Source of the DNA: Pseudomonadota bacterium
Lineage (GTDB): Bacteria; Pseudomonadota; Gammaproteobacteria; Steroidobacterales; Steroidobacteraceae
Reading direction: 5' to 3'
Assembly: GCA_003242685.1 (NCBI GenBank)
Contig: QGVD01000009.1
Location: 1 to 64,000 of the forward strand
Length of the DNA: 64,000 nucleotides
Part shown: piece by piece, positions 41,303 to 51,231 of the stretch
Numbering within the stretch: the stretch's first letter is position 1
How the letters are laid out: each line of letters opens with the position of its first letter
The notes under the pieces: generated by a model
What the model saw: the letters and a program-made list of their open reading frames with translations, nothing else
Told to the model about the DNA's origin: nothing
Database searches by the model: none
Translations under genes and position numbers: made by a program

Positions 41303-42572
41303 GGCGAAGCCGTCGATGAGCGATCGCGCCTCGCTGCTGGAACAGCTCCGCATCGATCGCGGCTCGGAGAACGATTCGCACACGGATCACGCCTGGCTCA
41401 AGTGGATGGCGGTAGTGCTGGTCGTCGCCGTATTCGTCGCGTCCGGCTGGTGGTTCTTCCTGAGAGACCGGGGCGTCCCCGTGCGCGCCGCCAGCGCGAT
41501 GGCGCTGCCCGCTTCCGCGGGCTCGAGCATGGGACCTTCGATGCTCGATGCATCGGGTTACGTCGTGGCGCGACGTCAGGCAACCGTATCGGCCAAGATC
41601 ACGGGCCGCGTCGTCGAAGTGCTGATCGAGGAAGGCCAGAGGGTCGAGGCGGGACAGATCGTCGCACGGCTCGACGACTCGAACACGCGCGCCTCGCTCG
41701 AGCAGGCGCTCGCGCAGGTGGCGCAGGCGGAAGCGAGTCTGAAAGCCGCGCTCGTCGCCCTCGAGGACGCGCGGCCCATCTATCTGCGTAACGAGCAGCA
41801 GCGCAAGGCCGGCGTCATCAGCGAGCAGGATTTCGACAACGCGCGCGCCGCGTTCCACGCCGCCGAAGCCGAGGTCGCCGTGCGCGAGCGCGCGCTCGAG
41901 GTGGCGCGTGCGAACCTCGCGCTCGCGCAGCGCAATCACGACGACACCATCGTGCGCGCGCCGTTCTCGGGCGTGGTGACCGTCAAGGCGGCGCAGGTGG
42001 GCGAGATCGTCTCGCCGGTGTCGGCAGGCGGCGGCTTCACGCGCACCGGCATCGGCACGATCGTCGACATGGACTCTCTCGAGGTCGAAGTCGACGTCAG
42101 CGAGAACTACATCAACCGCGTGCGGCCCGGGCAGCCGGCGATCATCCGGCTCAATGCCTATCCCGACTGGGACATTCCCGCCGAAGTGATCGCAGTCGTG
42201 CCGACCGCCGACCGCTCCAAGGCCACCGTGAAGGTGCGCGTGGGATTCAAGGAGAAGGACGAGCGGGTGCTGCCCGAGATGGGTGCGAGAGTCTCGTTCC
42301 TCGGCAATGCGGTCGGGTCCGACGCTTCCGGCGCGAGTGCGCCGCGCACGGCGCACGGCGTCGCCGTACCCGTCGAGGCCGTGCAGGCGAGCGGCGATAC
42401 CGGCACCGTATACGTCATCGACGGCAGGGTAGTGAAACGGCGTACCGTGCGACTCGGCGGACGCTCGGGCGAGCGTCAGATCGTGCTGTCGGGGCTCGAG
42501 CCCGGCACGCGCGTGGCCATCGGCGATTTCGAGAAGCTGGCGGACGGCGTGCGAGTGTCCGTTCGCGAGTGA
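41295..42572 (+). CDS. Periplasmic adaptor (MacA/HlyD type) with membrane anchor
   Basis: A 425-residue membrane-fusion protein: a 35-residue cytoplasmic lead, one transmembrane helix (WMAVVLVVAVFVASGWWFFL), the lipoyl/barrel-sandwich halves (SGYVVARRQATVSAKITGRV and DTIVRAPFSGVVTVKAAQVGE), an intervening coiled-coil hairpin at about 115-210, and a beta-barrel plus C-terminal domain (GTVYVIDGRVVKRRTVRLGG). It connects the ABC permeases to an outer-membrane channel not encoded here. Its start lies within the end of the second permease gene. Confidence 0.9.
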   Translation: MPEAKPSMSDRASLLEQLRIDRGSENDSHTDHAWLKWMAVVLVVAVFVASGWWFFLRDRGVPVRAASAMALPASAGSSMGPSMLDASGYVVARRQATVSAKITGRVVEVLIEEGQRVEAGQIVARLDDSNTRASLEQALAQVAQAEASLKAALVALEDARPIYLRNEQQRKAGVISEQDFDNARAAFHAAEAEVAVRERALEVARANLALAQRNHDDTIVRAPFSGVVTVKAAQVGEIVSPVSAGGGFTRTGIGTIVDMDSLEVEVDVSENYINRVRPGQPAIIRLNAYPDWDIPAEVIAVVPTADRSKATVKVRVGFKEKDERVLPEMGARVSFLGNAVGSDASGASAPRTAHGVAVPVEAVQASGDTGTVYVIDGRVVKRRTVRLGGRSGERQIVLSGLEPGTRVAIGDFEKLADGVRVSVRE

Positions 42573-42582
42573 GGAGGGTACC

Positions 42583-43278
<696 letters not shown>

Positions 43279-43360
43279 ACGCCACGCCGTGGCGCTCCTT
43301 CCGCGGCGCCTCCGGCCACGCCCAGAAGGTGCACAGCCGGGAGCGCCGCGCGACGAGTGC

Positions 43361-44212
43361 TCACTTCGTGCCGATTCCGATGTGGATGGGGTTCGTGAGG
43401 CGTGCGAACGGGCCGCCGCGTGTGCGCTCGTGCACCGCGTCGTCGAGCGCGCGCCGGATCGTCTCGGTCTGTCGCTTCGTCAGCTCGAGATCGGCGAGCA
43501 CCTGCTCGACGATCGGATTGCTGTTCGCGAGCCAGCGCCAGAGCTGCCCGCCCGACTCGAAGCGAAGCGTCTCGGTGATCGTCTCGACACGAACGTCACG
43601 CAGCCCCGCGGCGGTCAGCTCGCGACGCAGCCGCGCCGGGTCCTGGAGCTGGAACGGCAGGGGAGGCGGATCGGTTGGCGGGCCCGCGAAGCCGGGAACG
43701 GCCGCCCGGATCGCATCGACGAAGAGCTGGAAGAACTCGATTCGCTCCGGTGCGCCGTACACGGTCATGAGCACACGCCCGCCCGGCTTCGTGACGCGCG
43801 CCAGCTCGCGGATGCCGCGCGGCATGTCGGGAAAGAGCATCACACCGAACTGCGAGCCCGCGGCGTCGAATGTATCGTCCTCGAGCTCGAGCGCATGTCC
43901 GTCCATCGCGCGGACTTCGATGTCGAGACCTTCCCGCTGCGCGCGGGCCTGCAGCGCGTCGAGCATGACGGATGAGAGATCGCTCGCCAGCACCCGCGCG
44001 CCGAGACGGGCCGCGGGAATGCTCAATGCACCGCTGCCGGCGGCCACGTCGAGAAAGCGCGTTCCGGGACCGACGCCGGCATGGCGCAGTCCCTCGTTCC
44101 CCAGCCACAGGTGCGTCGGCGTGACGTGCTCGTCGTAGCCGCGCGCGATCCGGTCCCAGCTCGCGCGAGCCGCCGCGCCTGCATCCACGAATCCTTCGAT
44201 TGCCGTGCTCAT
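43361..44212 (-). CDS. Class I SAM-dependent methyltransferase
   Basis: A 283-residue methyltransferase of the UbiE/type-11 group. Motif I is FLDVAAGSGALSIPAA, motif II VLASDLSSVML, then AMDGHALELEDDTFDAAGSQFGVMLF and MPRGIRELARVTKPGGRVLMT. The ATG at 44212 follows GGAGGAGG; a longer frame to 44299 lacks such a site. It is downstream of, and in the same direction as, a LuxR-type regulator (129-bp gap), a pairing I have seen repeatedly in proteobacteria. The substrate is unknown. Confidence 0.88.
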   Translation of the reverse strand: MSTAIEGFVDAGAAARASWDRIARGYDEHVTPTHLWLGNEGLRHAGVGPGTRFLDVAAGSGALSIPAARLGARVLASDLSSVMLDALQARAQREGLDIEVRAMDGHALELEDDTFDAAGSQFGVMLFPDMPRGIRELARVTKPGGRVLMTVYGAPERIEFFQLFVDAIRAAVPGFAGPPTDPPPLPFQLQDPARLRRELTAAGLRDVRVETITETLRFESGGQLWRWLANSNPIVEQVLADLELTKRQTETIRRALDDAVHERTRGGPFARLTNPIHIGIGTK

Positions 44213-44341
44213 GTGTCCTCCTCCGCGCGCCAGGTGCGGCGCATGCGAGTCCATGACGACGGTAGGGCAGCAGCCGCAATCGCGCATCGGAGCGTTCACC
44301 CATGCGACGCGGGGCCGGCATGGGTGATTTCCCTCGAGAGA

Positions 44342-45973
44342 TCAGATCAGCCTGTGCCTGAGCGCGTGTGCCGTCGCGGCCGCGCGCGAAGGCACGTCGA
44401 GCTTCGTGAAGATGTTGCTGAGATGCCGCTCGACGGTCTTCGCACTCAGGGAGAGCTGGGCGGCGATGGCCTTGTTGGTGCTGCCGGCGGCGACGAGCCG
44501 CAGGACTTCGAGCTCGCGTGGCGTCAGGCTGTCCGCACGCACCGTCGGATTGGCGGACATGAGCGCATCGACGCACGCAAGATCGGGGGTTGCACCGAGT
44601 TGTGCAAACACGGCTCGGGCGGCGCGCCATTCCAGCCGCGCGCCGTCCTCGTCGTGCATCTGCCGGCACGCGAGGCCCAGCAGCACGCGCGTGCGCGCCG
44701 CGGCGTGAGGCATCTCGAGCCGCTGCCAGCTCTGCAGGGTCTGGCGCAGGAAACCGACCGCGCTCCGTGTGTTTCCCTCGGCAAGGTCAACTGCGCCGCG
44801 CGCATGCGCAGCCAGAGCGCGCAGCATTTCAGTACCGACGTGTGCTGAAGTCCGTTCCAGCTCGACACACGCGTTTCGCGCCTCGCCCACCGCGCCCACG
44901 GCGAGCATGATTTCGATGTACGCGGGGAGGAGGCGCGATCGCAGCAGAGCGTCTTCCGTCGCGTCGAGGATGCGTCGTATCGCAGCGGTTGCGGCGTCCG
45001 CGCGTCCCTGCGCGAGGCGCAGCAGCGCGAGCCCCGGCTGCGGCTCGTAACCTTCACGGTCGGCCAGCTCGTAGGCTCCTTCCGCGGCTTCGAGCTCACC
45101 GCGCAGGCGATGGATCTCTCCCTGCTGATAGAACGCGGCGGCTGCGGCGCGCCCGCGACGTCCCTGCGCGCAGCGCTCGCAGGCACGCCGCGCCTCCGCA
45201 GCAGCGTCCGTCCATGCACCCAGCATCTGCAGGATCTCCGAGCGATGCACCATGCACACGCTCGTGAACGCGAGCATCTGATGCTGCTCCTCGCACCAGC
45301 GCGCGAGCGCGGTCGTCCACTCGCGCGCCCGGTCGAGCGCGTAGACCTGCCGGCAGGTGTCGATGACGCTGCAGTAGAGGAGACCGGTGATGATGGGCGA
45401 CAGCTCTCCGGCGACGACTGCCACCATCGCCTCGTCGAGCAGCGCGAGCCCCGCATCGAGCTCGCCGCGCTGGATCAGCGCGCGCCCCTGCTGATGCCGG
45501 GCGCTTGCCGTCAGATCGGCATCCGCAGATCTCTCGCCTATCCCGACGGCGCGCGCCGCGACCACGTACGCGAGCTCGCTGTCGCCGGCATCGAGATGCC
45601 GTTCGACGAGCGGCAGCAGCAGATAGCCGCGCTCGACACACTCCTGCGCTTCGCGATCGAGGAGCCGCTCCGCGCGGCAGAGCCAGCCCGTCGCGCGCGC
45701 CCGCTCGCCGCGCAGGAGGAGCTCGAAGCCGAGCCGGAAGGCGCAGCGCGCGGCACGCCGGTAATGGCCGGTCTCGAGATGCGCGTGATGCGCGCGCTCG
45801 AGCGCACGCAGAAAGCACTCGTCGCGGCCGATCAGATAGGCGGAGGTTGCAAGCAACTCCAGATCTTCGCCCACGAGGGGCGCTGCGCGATCGGCGAGCG
45901 AGAGCGCCTGCCAGGCATCGGCCCAGGCGCGCTGCCTGTAATGCTCGCGACCCCGTTCGAGCTCATGGTGCAC
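44342..45973 (-). CDS. LuxR-family regulator with tetratricopeptide-like N-terminal region
   Basis: A 543-residue transcription factor. About 460 residues of helical repeats in the TPR style (for example REHYRQRAWADAWQALSLAD and EGNTRSAVGFLRQTLQSWQRL) precede a C-terminal LuxR helix-turn-helix (LTPRELEVLRLVAAGSTNKAIAAQL, SAKTVERHLSNIFTKLDV). There is no ATPase domain, unlike MalT/LAL proteins, and no receiver. It probably senses a protein or small ligand through the repeats and may control the adjacent methyltransferase gene. It diverges from the sugar dehydrogenase gene across 192 bp in which I saw no clear sites. Confidence 0.88.
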   Translation of the reverse strand: MHHELERGREHYRQRAWADAWQALSLADRAAPLVGEDLELLATSAYLIGRDECFLRALERAHHAHLETGHYRRAARCAFRLGFELLLRGERARATGWLCRAERLLDREAQECVERGYLLLPLVERHLDAGDSELAYVVAARAVGIGERSADADLTASARHQQGRALIQRGELDAGLALLDEAMVAVVAGELSPIITGLLYCSVIDTCRQVYALDRAREWTTALARWCEEQHQMLAFTSVCMVHRSEILQMLGAWTDAAAEARRACERCAQGRRGRAAAAAFYQQGEIHRLRGELEAAEGAYELADREGYEPQPGLALLRLAQGRADAATAAIRRILDATEDALLRSRLLPAYIEIMLAVGAVGEARNACVELERTSAHVGTEMLRALAAHARGAVDLAEGNTRSAVGFLRQTLQSWQRLEMPHAAARTRVLLGLACRQMHDEDGARLEWRAARAVFAQLGATPDLACVDALMSANPTVRADSLTPRELEVLRLVAAGSTNKAIAAQLSLSAKTVERHLSNIFTKLDVPSRAAATAHALRHRLI

Positions 45974-46165
45974 GGTCGCGGCTCACGCAGGAGGGACCCG
46001 TACTGCACGATACGCCGCTGTCATCCGCACGCAAATCCGCGCTTCGGGCACGGCAATTGCGCTGCGCGAGTCGAGATGCGAGATTTCAGGGCCCCGCGGC
46101 GGGCGTGGCCGACCATGCCGGCCCGCCGCGGTTCAGTGTGTCTGGCCTCGACCAAGGAGCTGCCG

Positions 46166-47389
46166 ATGTCTCGTCAGAGTCTCTCTTCCGCGGCGTGTCG
46201 TGCCGGCGCGCAGCCGATCGGCGCGCTGTGCGCGTTCGCAATGCTCGGATCGCTCGGTGCGGCGGCGCTGAACGCCGCAGAGCCCCGGGTGTTCGAGTCC
46301 GAGCTGCACGATTTCCGAGTGGTGACCGTGGTCGAGGGCCTGCGGAATCCCTGGAGCATCGCCTTCCTGCCGAACGGCGACATGCTCGTGACGGAACGCG
46401 AAGGCCGGCTGCGCATCGTGCGCGACGGGAAGCTCCTGCCCGAGCCCGTTGCGGGCGTGCCGAAGGTGCGCGCCGTGGGGCAGGGCGGTCTCATGGACGT
46501 GGTGCCGCACCCGGACTACGTTTCCAACCGCTTCATCTATCTCAGCTATTCGAAGGAGAACGCCGACGGCTCGATGAACACGACCGCCGTCGTGCGCGGC
46601 CGGCTCGAGGGCGGGAAGCTCACTGACGTGCAGGAGATCTTCGAGGCCAAGGCGTGGGCGAAGACGGAAGGTCACTACGGCTCGCGCCTCGCGTTCGATC
46701 GCAATGGGTATCTCTTCATCACCGTGGGCGACCGCATGGCGCCGCCGACGGGCGATCTCGCGAAGCATCCCGCGCAGGATCTCTCGAACCATCAGGGCAC
46801 GACCATCCGCCTGCACGACGACGGTCGCGTGCCGGACGACAATCCTTTCGTGAACCGGAAGGGCGCGCTCCCGGAGATCTGGAGCTACGGCCACCGCAAC
46901 GCGCAGGGCATGGCGTTCCATCCGCAGACGGGCGACCTGTGGCAGAACGAGCACGGACCGCAGGGCGGTGACGAGCTCAATCTCATCCGCCGCGGCGCGA
47001 ACTACGGCTGGCCGGTCATCGGTTACGGCGTGCAGTACCGCACCGGCGAGAGAATCCACGAGGGCACGAGCCGCGAGGGCATGCTCGAGCCCGTGCACTA
47101 CTGGGTGCCGTCCATCGGCACATCGGGGCTCGCGATCTACGACGGCGACAAGTTCCCGAAATGGCGCGGCAACGTGTTCACCGGCGGGCTGTCTGGCCGC
47201 AATCTCTCGCGCGTCACGCTCGACGGGCAGAAGGTCGTCGGCGAGGAGGTGCTGCTGAAGGACGAGTACCGCATCCGCGACGTGCGTTCCGGCCCGGACG
47301 GCTTCATCTACATCGCGGTCGACGATCGCGACGGCAAGCCGACGCCGATTGTGCGTCTCGAACCCGTCACGGATCGCACGACATCGTGA
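46166..47389 (+). CDS. PQQ-dependent aldose sugar dehydrogenase (YliI/GSDH family)
   Basis: A 407-residue exported beta-propeller. The signal peptide ends near LNAAEP; the propeller shows GLRNPWSIAFLPNGDMLVTE, PHPDYVSNRFIYLSYS, EIWSYGHRNAQGMAFHP, WQNEHGPQGGDELNLIRRG and FTGGLSGRNLSR, all typical of soluble glucose/aldose dehydrogenases. The ATG at 46166 follows AAGGAG and gives a Sec signal. It probably oxidises sugars in the periplasm using PQQ and Ca2+; PQQ synthesis genes are not in the window. It converges on chrA with a 28-bp gap. Confidence 0.92.
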   Translation: MSRQSLSSAACRAGAQPIGALCAFAMLGSLGAAALNAAEPRVFESELHDFRVVTVVEGLRNPWSIAFLPNGDMLVTEREGRLRIVRDGKLLPEPVAGVPKVRAVGQGGLMDVVPHPDYVSNRFIYLSYSKENADGSMNTTAVVRGRLEGGKLTDVQEIFEAKAWAKTEGHYGSRLAFDRNGYLFITVGDRMAPPTGDLAKHPAQDLSNHQGTTIRLHDDGRVPDDNPFVNRKGALPEIWSYGHRNAQGMAFHPQTGDLWQNEHGPQGGDELNLIRRGANYGWPVIGYGVQYRTGERIHEGTSREGMLEPVHYWVPSIGTSGLAIYDGDKFPKWRGNVFTGGLSGRNLSRVTLDGQKVVGEEVLLKDEYRIRDVRSGPDGFIYIAVDDRDGKPTPIVRLEPVTDRTTS

Positions 47390-47417
47390 AATGCGTCTCC
47401 GCGGTGTTCTGGAGCAG

Positions 47418-48671
47418 CTACGTGCTCCAGAGCAGCGCCTGTGCGACGGAGAGCAGCACGCACCACGCGATCACCAGCAGCACCGGCGTGCGTGCAGCCG
47501 CGAGCAGCGCGAACGCGCTCGCCGCGATGACGAAGTCGAACGGATCCAGCACCGCACCGGTCCACAGCGGGTCGTAGAGCGCCGCGGCGAGGAGGCCCAC
47601 GACCGCGGCGTTCACGCCCGCGAGTGCGCGGAGCGCGGCGTGGTAACTCGCGAGCCTCTGCCAGAAGGGCAGTGCGCCTGCGAGCAGCAGGAATCCGGGC
47701 AGGAAGATCGACACGAGACTCACGCTCGCACCGGTGAGGCCTCCCGGTACGCCCTGCAGCCGCGTGCCGAGGAACATCGCGACGCTGAACATCGGCCCCG
47801 GAATCGCCTGCGCGGCGCCGTATCCCGCGAGGAACTCGTGCGTGTCGAGCCAGCCGGGTCGCACGACGAACTCTTCGAGGAGCGGCAGCACGACGTGCGC
47901 GCCGCCGAACACCAGTGAGCCTGCACGGTAGAACGCCGCGGCCACGGCGGCGAGCGAGAACGGATCGTGCGGGAGCAGTGCCGCCGCGAGCAGCACGGTG
48001 AATGCGACGAGCAGGAGCGCGCCGAAGCGGCGTGAGTACGGCAGCTCGAAGCTCGCGCCGCCCGTCGCGACGACGTTGCGGCAGACGGCGAGTCCGAGAA
48101 GCGCACCCGCCGCAACGACGGCGATCTGCACGAGCGCATTGCCGCCCACGAGGATCACGGCCGCCGAAGCTGCGGCGATGATCTGTCGCGCGAGATCCGG
48201 CGTCAGCCGCCGGAACATGGTCCACAGGCCCTGCGCCACGACTGCAACGGCCACGAGCTTGAGGCCGTGCATCGCCTCCTGCGCGAGTGGCGTCTCGAGA
48301 GCGGGCAGCACTGCCGCGAACGCGAAGAGGAGCATCGCAGAGGGCAGGGTGAACGCGAAAAAAGCAGCGAGCGCACCGGGCCACCCCGCGCGGATCATGC
48401 CGAGCGCGAAACCGACCTGACTGCTCACCGGGCCGGGCAGGAACTGACACAGCGCGACGAGCTGCGCGTAGTGCGCGTCATCGACCCAGCGGCGGCGCGC
48501 AATCAGCTCGCGATGAAAGTAGCCGAGATGCGCAATCGGGCCGCCGAAGGACGTGAGACCGAGCCTCAGGAACGCCGCGAAGACCTCGCCCGGCGTGCCT
48601 CGCTGCGGTGTGGGCGAAGCGCGCTGCGCCGTCTCGGACGGCCCGTGCTCAGCGTCGGGCGCGCCGGTCAT
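47418..48671 (-). CDS. chrA: Chromate transporter ChrA family
   Basis: A 417-residue inner-membrane protein made of two homologous CHR halves. The first has FLRLGLTSFGGPIAHLGYF, LCQFLPGPVSSQVGFALG; the second FYRAGSLVFGGAHVVLPLLE and AIPGPMFSVAMFLG. Ten or more hydrophobic helices are visible. The family exports chromate or takes up sulfate-like oxyanions. It lies 33 bp downstream of a NarL-type regulator and in the same direction as an RND pump and two-component genes, so it appears to be the last gene of that operon, which suggests a shared toxic-anion or metal response. Confidence 0.92.
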   Translation of the reverse strand: MTGAPDAEHGPSETAQRASPTPQRGTPGEVFAAFLRLGLTSFGGPIAHLGYFHRELIARRRWVDDAHYAQLVALCQFLPGPVSSQVGFALGMIRAGWPGALAAFFAFTLPSAMLLFAFAAVLPALETPLAQEAMHGLKLVAVAVVAQGLWTMFRRLTPDLARQIIAAASAAVILVGGNALVQIAVVAAGALLGLAVCRNVVATGGASFELPYSRRFGALLLVAFTVLLAAALLPHDPFSLAAVAAAFYRAGSLVFGGAHVVLPLLEEFVVRPGWLDTHEFLAGYGAAQAIPGPMFSVAMFLGTRLQGVPGGLTGASVSLVSIFLPGFLLLAGALPFWQRLASYHAALRALAGVNAAVVGLLAAALYDPLWTGAVLDPFDFVIAASAFALLAAARTPVLLVIAWCVLLSVAQALLWST

Positions 48672-48704
48672 GTGCGGCGCAGGGCTTCGTGCGCACCCGG
48701 CGCA

Positions 48705-49346
48705 CTAGAGGTGAATGAGTCCGCGCTTGTGCGCGACGGCGACCGCTTCCGTGCGGCTGATCGCATCGAGCTTCGTGAGGATCGCCTTCACGTGCGTCTT
48801 GGCCGTGCCTTCGGTGATCTGGAGACGCCGCGCGATGTCCTTGTTGCTGCGTCCCTGCGCGAGGAGCTGCAGCACGTCGAGCTCGCGCTGGGTAAGACTC
48901 GGCTTCGACATGCGCTGCAGCGCCTTCGCGGCGATCGATGACGACGTGTACGGGCGGTCCTCGCTCACCGCGCGGATCGCGGAGAGGATCTCCTGCCGCG
49001 GCGCGTCCTTGAGGAGATAACCCTTCGCGCCCTGACTGAGGCTCCGGAAGATGTCCTCGTCGCCGTCGTACGTGGTCATGATGAGGATGCGCGCCTTGGG
49101 GTGCGATTCGAGCACGCGCTGCACGACCGTCACGCCGTCGACCTTCGGCATGCGCAGGTCGAGCACCATCACGTCCGGCCTGTACTGCTCGTAGAGCGCG
49201 ATCGCCTGCTCGCCGTCGCCGGCTTCCGCGACGACTTCCATGTCGGGCTGCTGGTTCACGATGGCCGCGAGCCCGTCGCGCACCACCGGATGGTCGTCCG
49301 CCAGGATGACGCGGATCTTCTTTCCGCCGTGTCCGTTGATCGTCAT
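48705..49346 (-). CDS. NarL/FixJ-type response regulator in the RND-ChrA operon
   Basis: A 213-residue regulator. The receiver has ILADDHPVVRDGL, phospho-acceptor Asp63 in VMVLDLRMPKVDGV, and GAKGYLLKDA; the LuxR helix-turn-helix reads LTQRELDVLQLLAQGRSNKDIARRL, TEGTAKTHVKAILTKL. The ATG at 49346 follows GAGAGGAA; longer frames overlap the kinase gene. It lies 44 bp after its kinase gene and 33 bp before chrA. Its targets probably include its own operon. Confidence 0.92.
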   Translation of the reverse strand: MTINGHGGKKIRVILADDHPVVRDGLAAIVNQQPDMEVVAEAGDGEQAIALYEQYRPDVMVLDLRMPKVDGVTVVQRVLESHPKARILIMTTYDGDEDIFRSLSQGAKGYLLKDAPRQEILSAIRAVSEDRPYTSSSIAAKALQRMSKPSLTQRELDVLQLLAQGRSNKDIARRLQITEGTAKTHVKAILTKLDAISRTEAVAVAHKRGLIHL

Positions 49347-49390
49347 CGTGTCGTTCCTCTCATCGATCCGCGCGCGAGGTTCCTGCCACC

Positions 49391-51199
49391 TCAGCGCGCG
49401 GCCCGCTTCGGCACGCGCACTCTGACGCGCGTGCCCTCGCCGGGCCTGCTGTCGATCTGCCACTTGCCGCCGATCGCGGCCGCACGCTCGCGCATGCTCG
49501 TGAGTCCGAAGCCCTGCTGCGCATACAGCTCGAGCCGCTGCTCCATCCCGCACCCGTCGTCCACGACGTCGAGTATCCAGTGGGTGTTCTCCTCGAGAAG
49601 CGCGATGCGCACCGTGCGCGGCTGTGCGTGCCGCACGGCGTTGCTGACCGCTTCCGTCGCGATGCGCAGCAGCTCGTGCTCGTGCTCGGGCGGAAGGCCC
49701 GTCGGCACCGCCGTGCCTTCGTACACGCACGTGACGCGTCCCGGAATGGTCGAGCGCTCCGCGAGTTGACGCAGCGCGAGCTCGAGCCCCGCGCGGCGTG
49801 TCTGGTCCGGACGCAGCGCCATCACCGAGCGACGTGCCTCAGCCAGTCCGTCCCGCGCGAGATCGCGGATGCGCGCGAGCACCGGCGCGAGCGGCGAGCC
49901 TTCCTTGAAGGCGTCCATCCCTTCGACCGCGCCGAGCTGCATGAGAATGCCCGTGAACGCCTGCGCGAGACCGTCGTGGATCTCCTGGCCGATGCGATTG
50001 CGCTCGGCGAGCACCGCGGCGTTCTTCGCCGACGCGCCGAGACGCTTCAGGCCGATGGCGAGCGTCGCCTGCTGGGCGAGCGTGATGAGCATCTCCGCGC
50101 GCTCGGAGATCGGCGGATTCTCGTGGCGGAAGCTGAGCACGAGGAAGCCCACCTGCTGCTCGCCGAACACGAGCGGCAGCACGTACATGCTCTTGTGACC
50201 TTCGGCGCGGTGATGCTCGAGGGCGCCGGGCCAGGGAAGCGATTCGATGCGATCGAGCACGATGTGCACCGGCTCGCGCGACAGGCCCGTGAGCTCGCGG
50301 ATGGCGCCCACCGACTGCGGCACGGCGCAGGGGAACTTGGGTTCCTCCAGTTTCCCGTCGCGAACGTTCGCCACGATGCGCCATTCCTGCTTGTGGTCGT
50401 CGAGCATGATGAGCAGACCCTGCGCGGCATCGACGTGCCGCGCCGCCTCGAACAGCAGGCGGCCCATGAAGTTGCGCAGATCGGGCTCGCTCGCGAGCTG
50501 CTCGAGGTTCGCGCGCAGCATCGCGTTCGCACGCGCGAGCTGTGCGGCGCGCTCTTCCGCGGCCAGCTCGCGCTCGCGGCGCACGGTCTCGACCAGTCGC
50601 TCCCGATGAAGCGCGGCGCCGATGAGGCCCGCCGCGATCTCGAGCGCGGAAACCACTGCGGGATCGAACTGCCGCGCGCGGTGACAATCGTCGAAGCCGA
50701 TGGCGCCGGCGTACTCGCCGTCCACCAGAATCGGCACGATCACCGAGCTCTTCGCGCGGTCGCTCGCGATGCTCACGCCGTCGGGCTCGGGTGTACGCTC
50801 GCGGCAGACGTAGACGCTCTGGCCGGACTGAAGCTGCATGCAGAAGCAGTCCGACTTGCGCTCGTTCCACGCCATGCGGCCCGTATCGCAGCCCTGGCCC
50901 TTGACACCTTCCGCGACCCACTCGCTCTTGATGACGAGCCAGCGCTCGCCTTTGGGCCCGATCTCGGACAGTGCGAGCGCCGTGCGATCGACCTCGGCCG
51001 CTTCGCCGAGCAGCCGCAGCACGTCGTGCATCACCTGCATGGCGCTCGGCGCTTCGAGGAGAAGTCTGCTCACCTTGGCCGTGGCCGCGAGCAGACTCTC
51101 GCGCCGCCGAAGGGATTCGTTGACGAAGGTGGTTTCCGCTGCGTGGTGCAGGCGCGGCGCGGTTTCGCGCTCATCCAGTGCCAGGGGCTCGGCCATCAT
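49391..51199 (-). CDS. Soluble GAF-domain histidine kinase (NarX/DegS type) with cysteine cluster
   Basis: A 602-residue kinase without membrane helices. It has two GAF domains (about 35-200 and 235-385), then HisKA_3 with His408 in GQEIHDGLAQAFTG, and an ATPase domain (RIATEAVSNAVRHAQ, DDGCGM, GFGLTSMRERAAAIGG). The first GAF domain holds five cysteines: 104, 118, 120, 132 and 172 (GQGCDTG, SDCFCMQ, VYVCRER, DDCHRAR), which could bind a metal or sense redox state. Its gene is 32 bp after the outer-membrane efflux gene and feeds the NarL-type regulator next door. Confidence 0.9.
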   Translation of the reverse strand: MMAEPLALDERETAPRLHHAAETTFVNESLRRRESLLAATAKVSRLLLEAPSAMQVMHDVLRLLGEAAEVDRTALALSEIGPKGERWLVIKSEWVAEGVKGQGCDTGRMAWNERKSDCFCMQLQSGQSVYVCRERTPEPDGVSIASDRAKSSVIVPILVDGEYAGAIGFDDCHRARQFDPAVVSALEIAAGLIGAALHRERLVETVRRERELAAEERAAQLARANAMLRANLEQLASEPDLRNFMGRLLFEAARHVDAAQGLLIMLDDHKQEWRIVANVRDGKLEEPKFPCAVPQSVGAIRELTGLSREPVHIVLDRIESLPWPGALEHHRAEGHKSMYVLPLVFGEQQVGFLVLSFRHENPPISERAEMLITLAQQATLAIGLKRLGASAKNAAVLAERNRIGQEIHDGLAQAFTGILMQLGAVEGMDAFKEGSPLAPVLARIRDLARDGLAEARRSVMALRPDQTRRAGLELALRQLAERSTIPGRVTCVYEGTAVPTGLPPEHEHELLRIATEAVSNAVRHAQPRTVRIALLEENTHWILDVVDDGCGMEQRLELYAQQGFGLTSMRERAAAIGGKWQIDSRPGEGTRVRVRVPKRAAR

Positions 51200-51231
51200 G
51201 GCGTCCTCTTCCCGCGGTCAATGGCCGAAGT

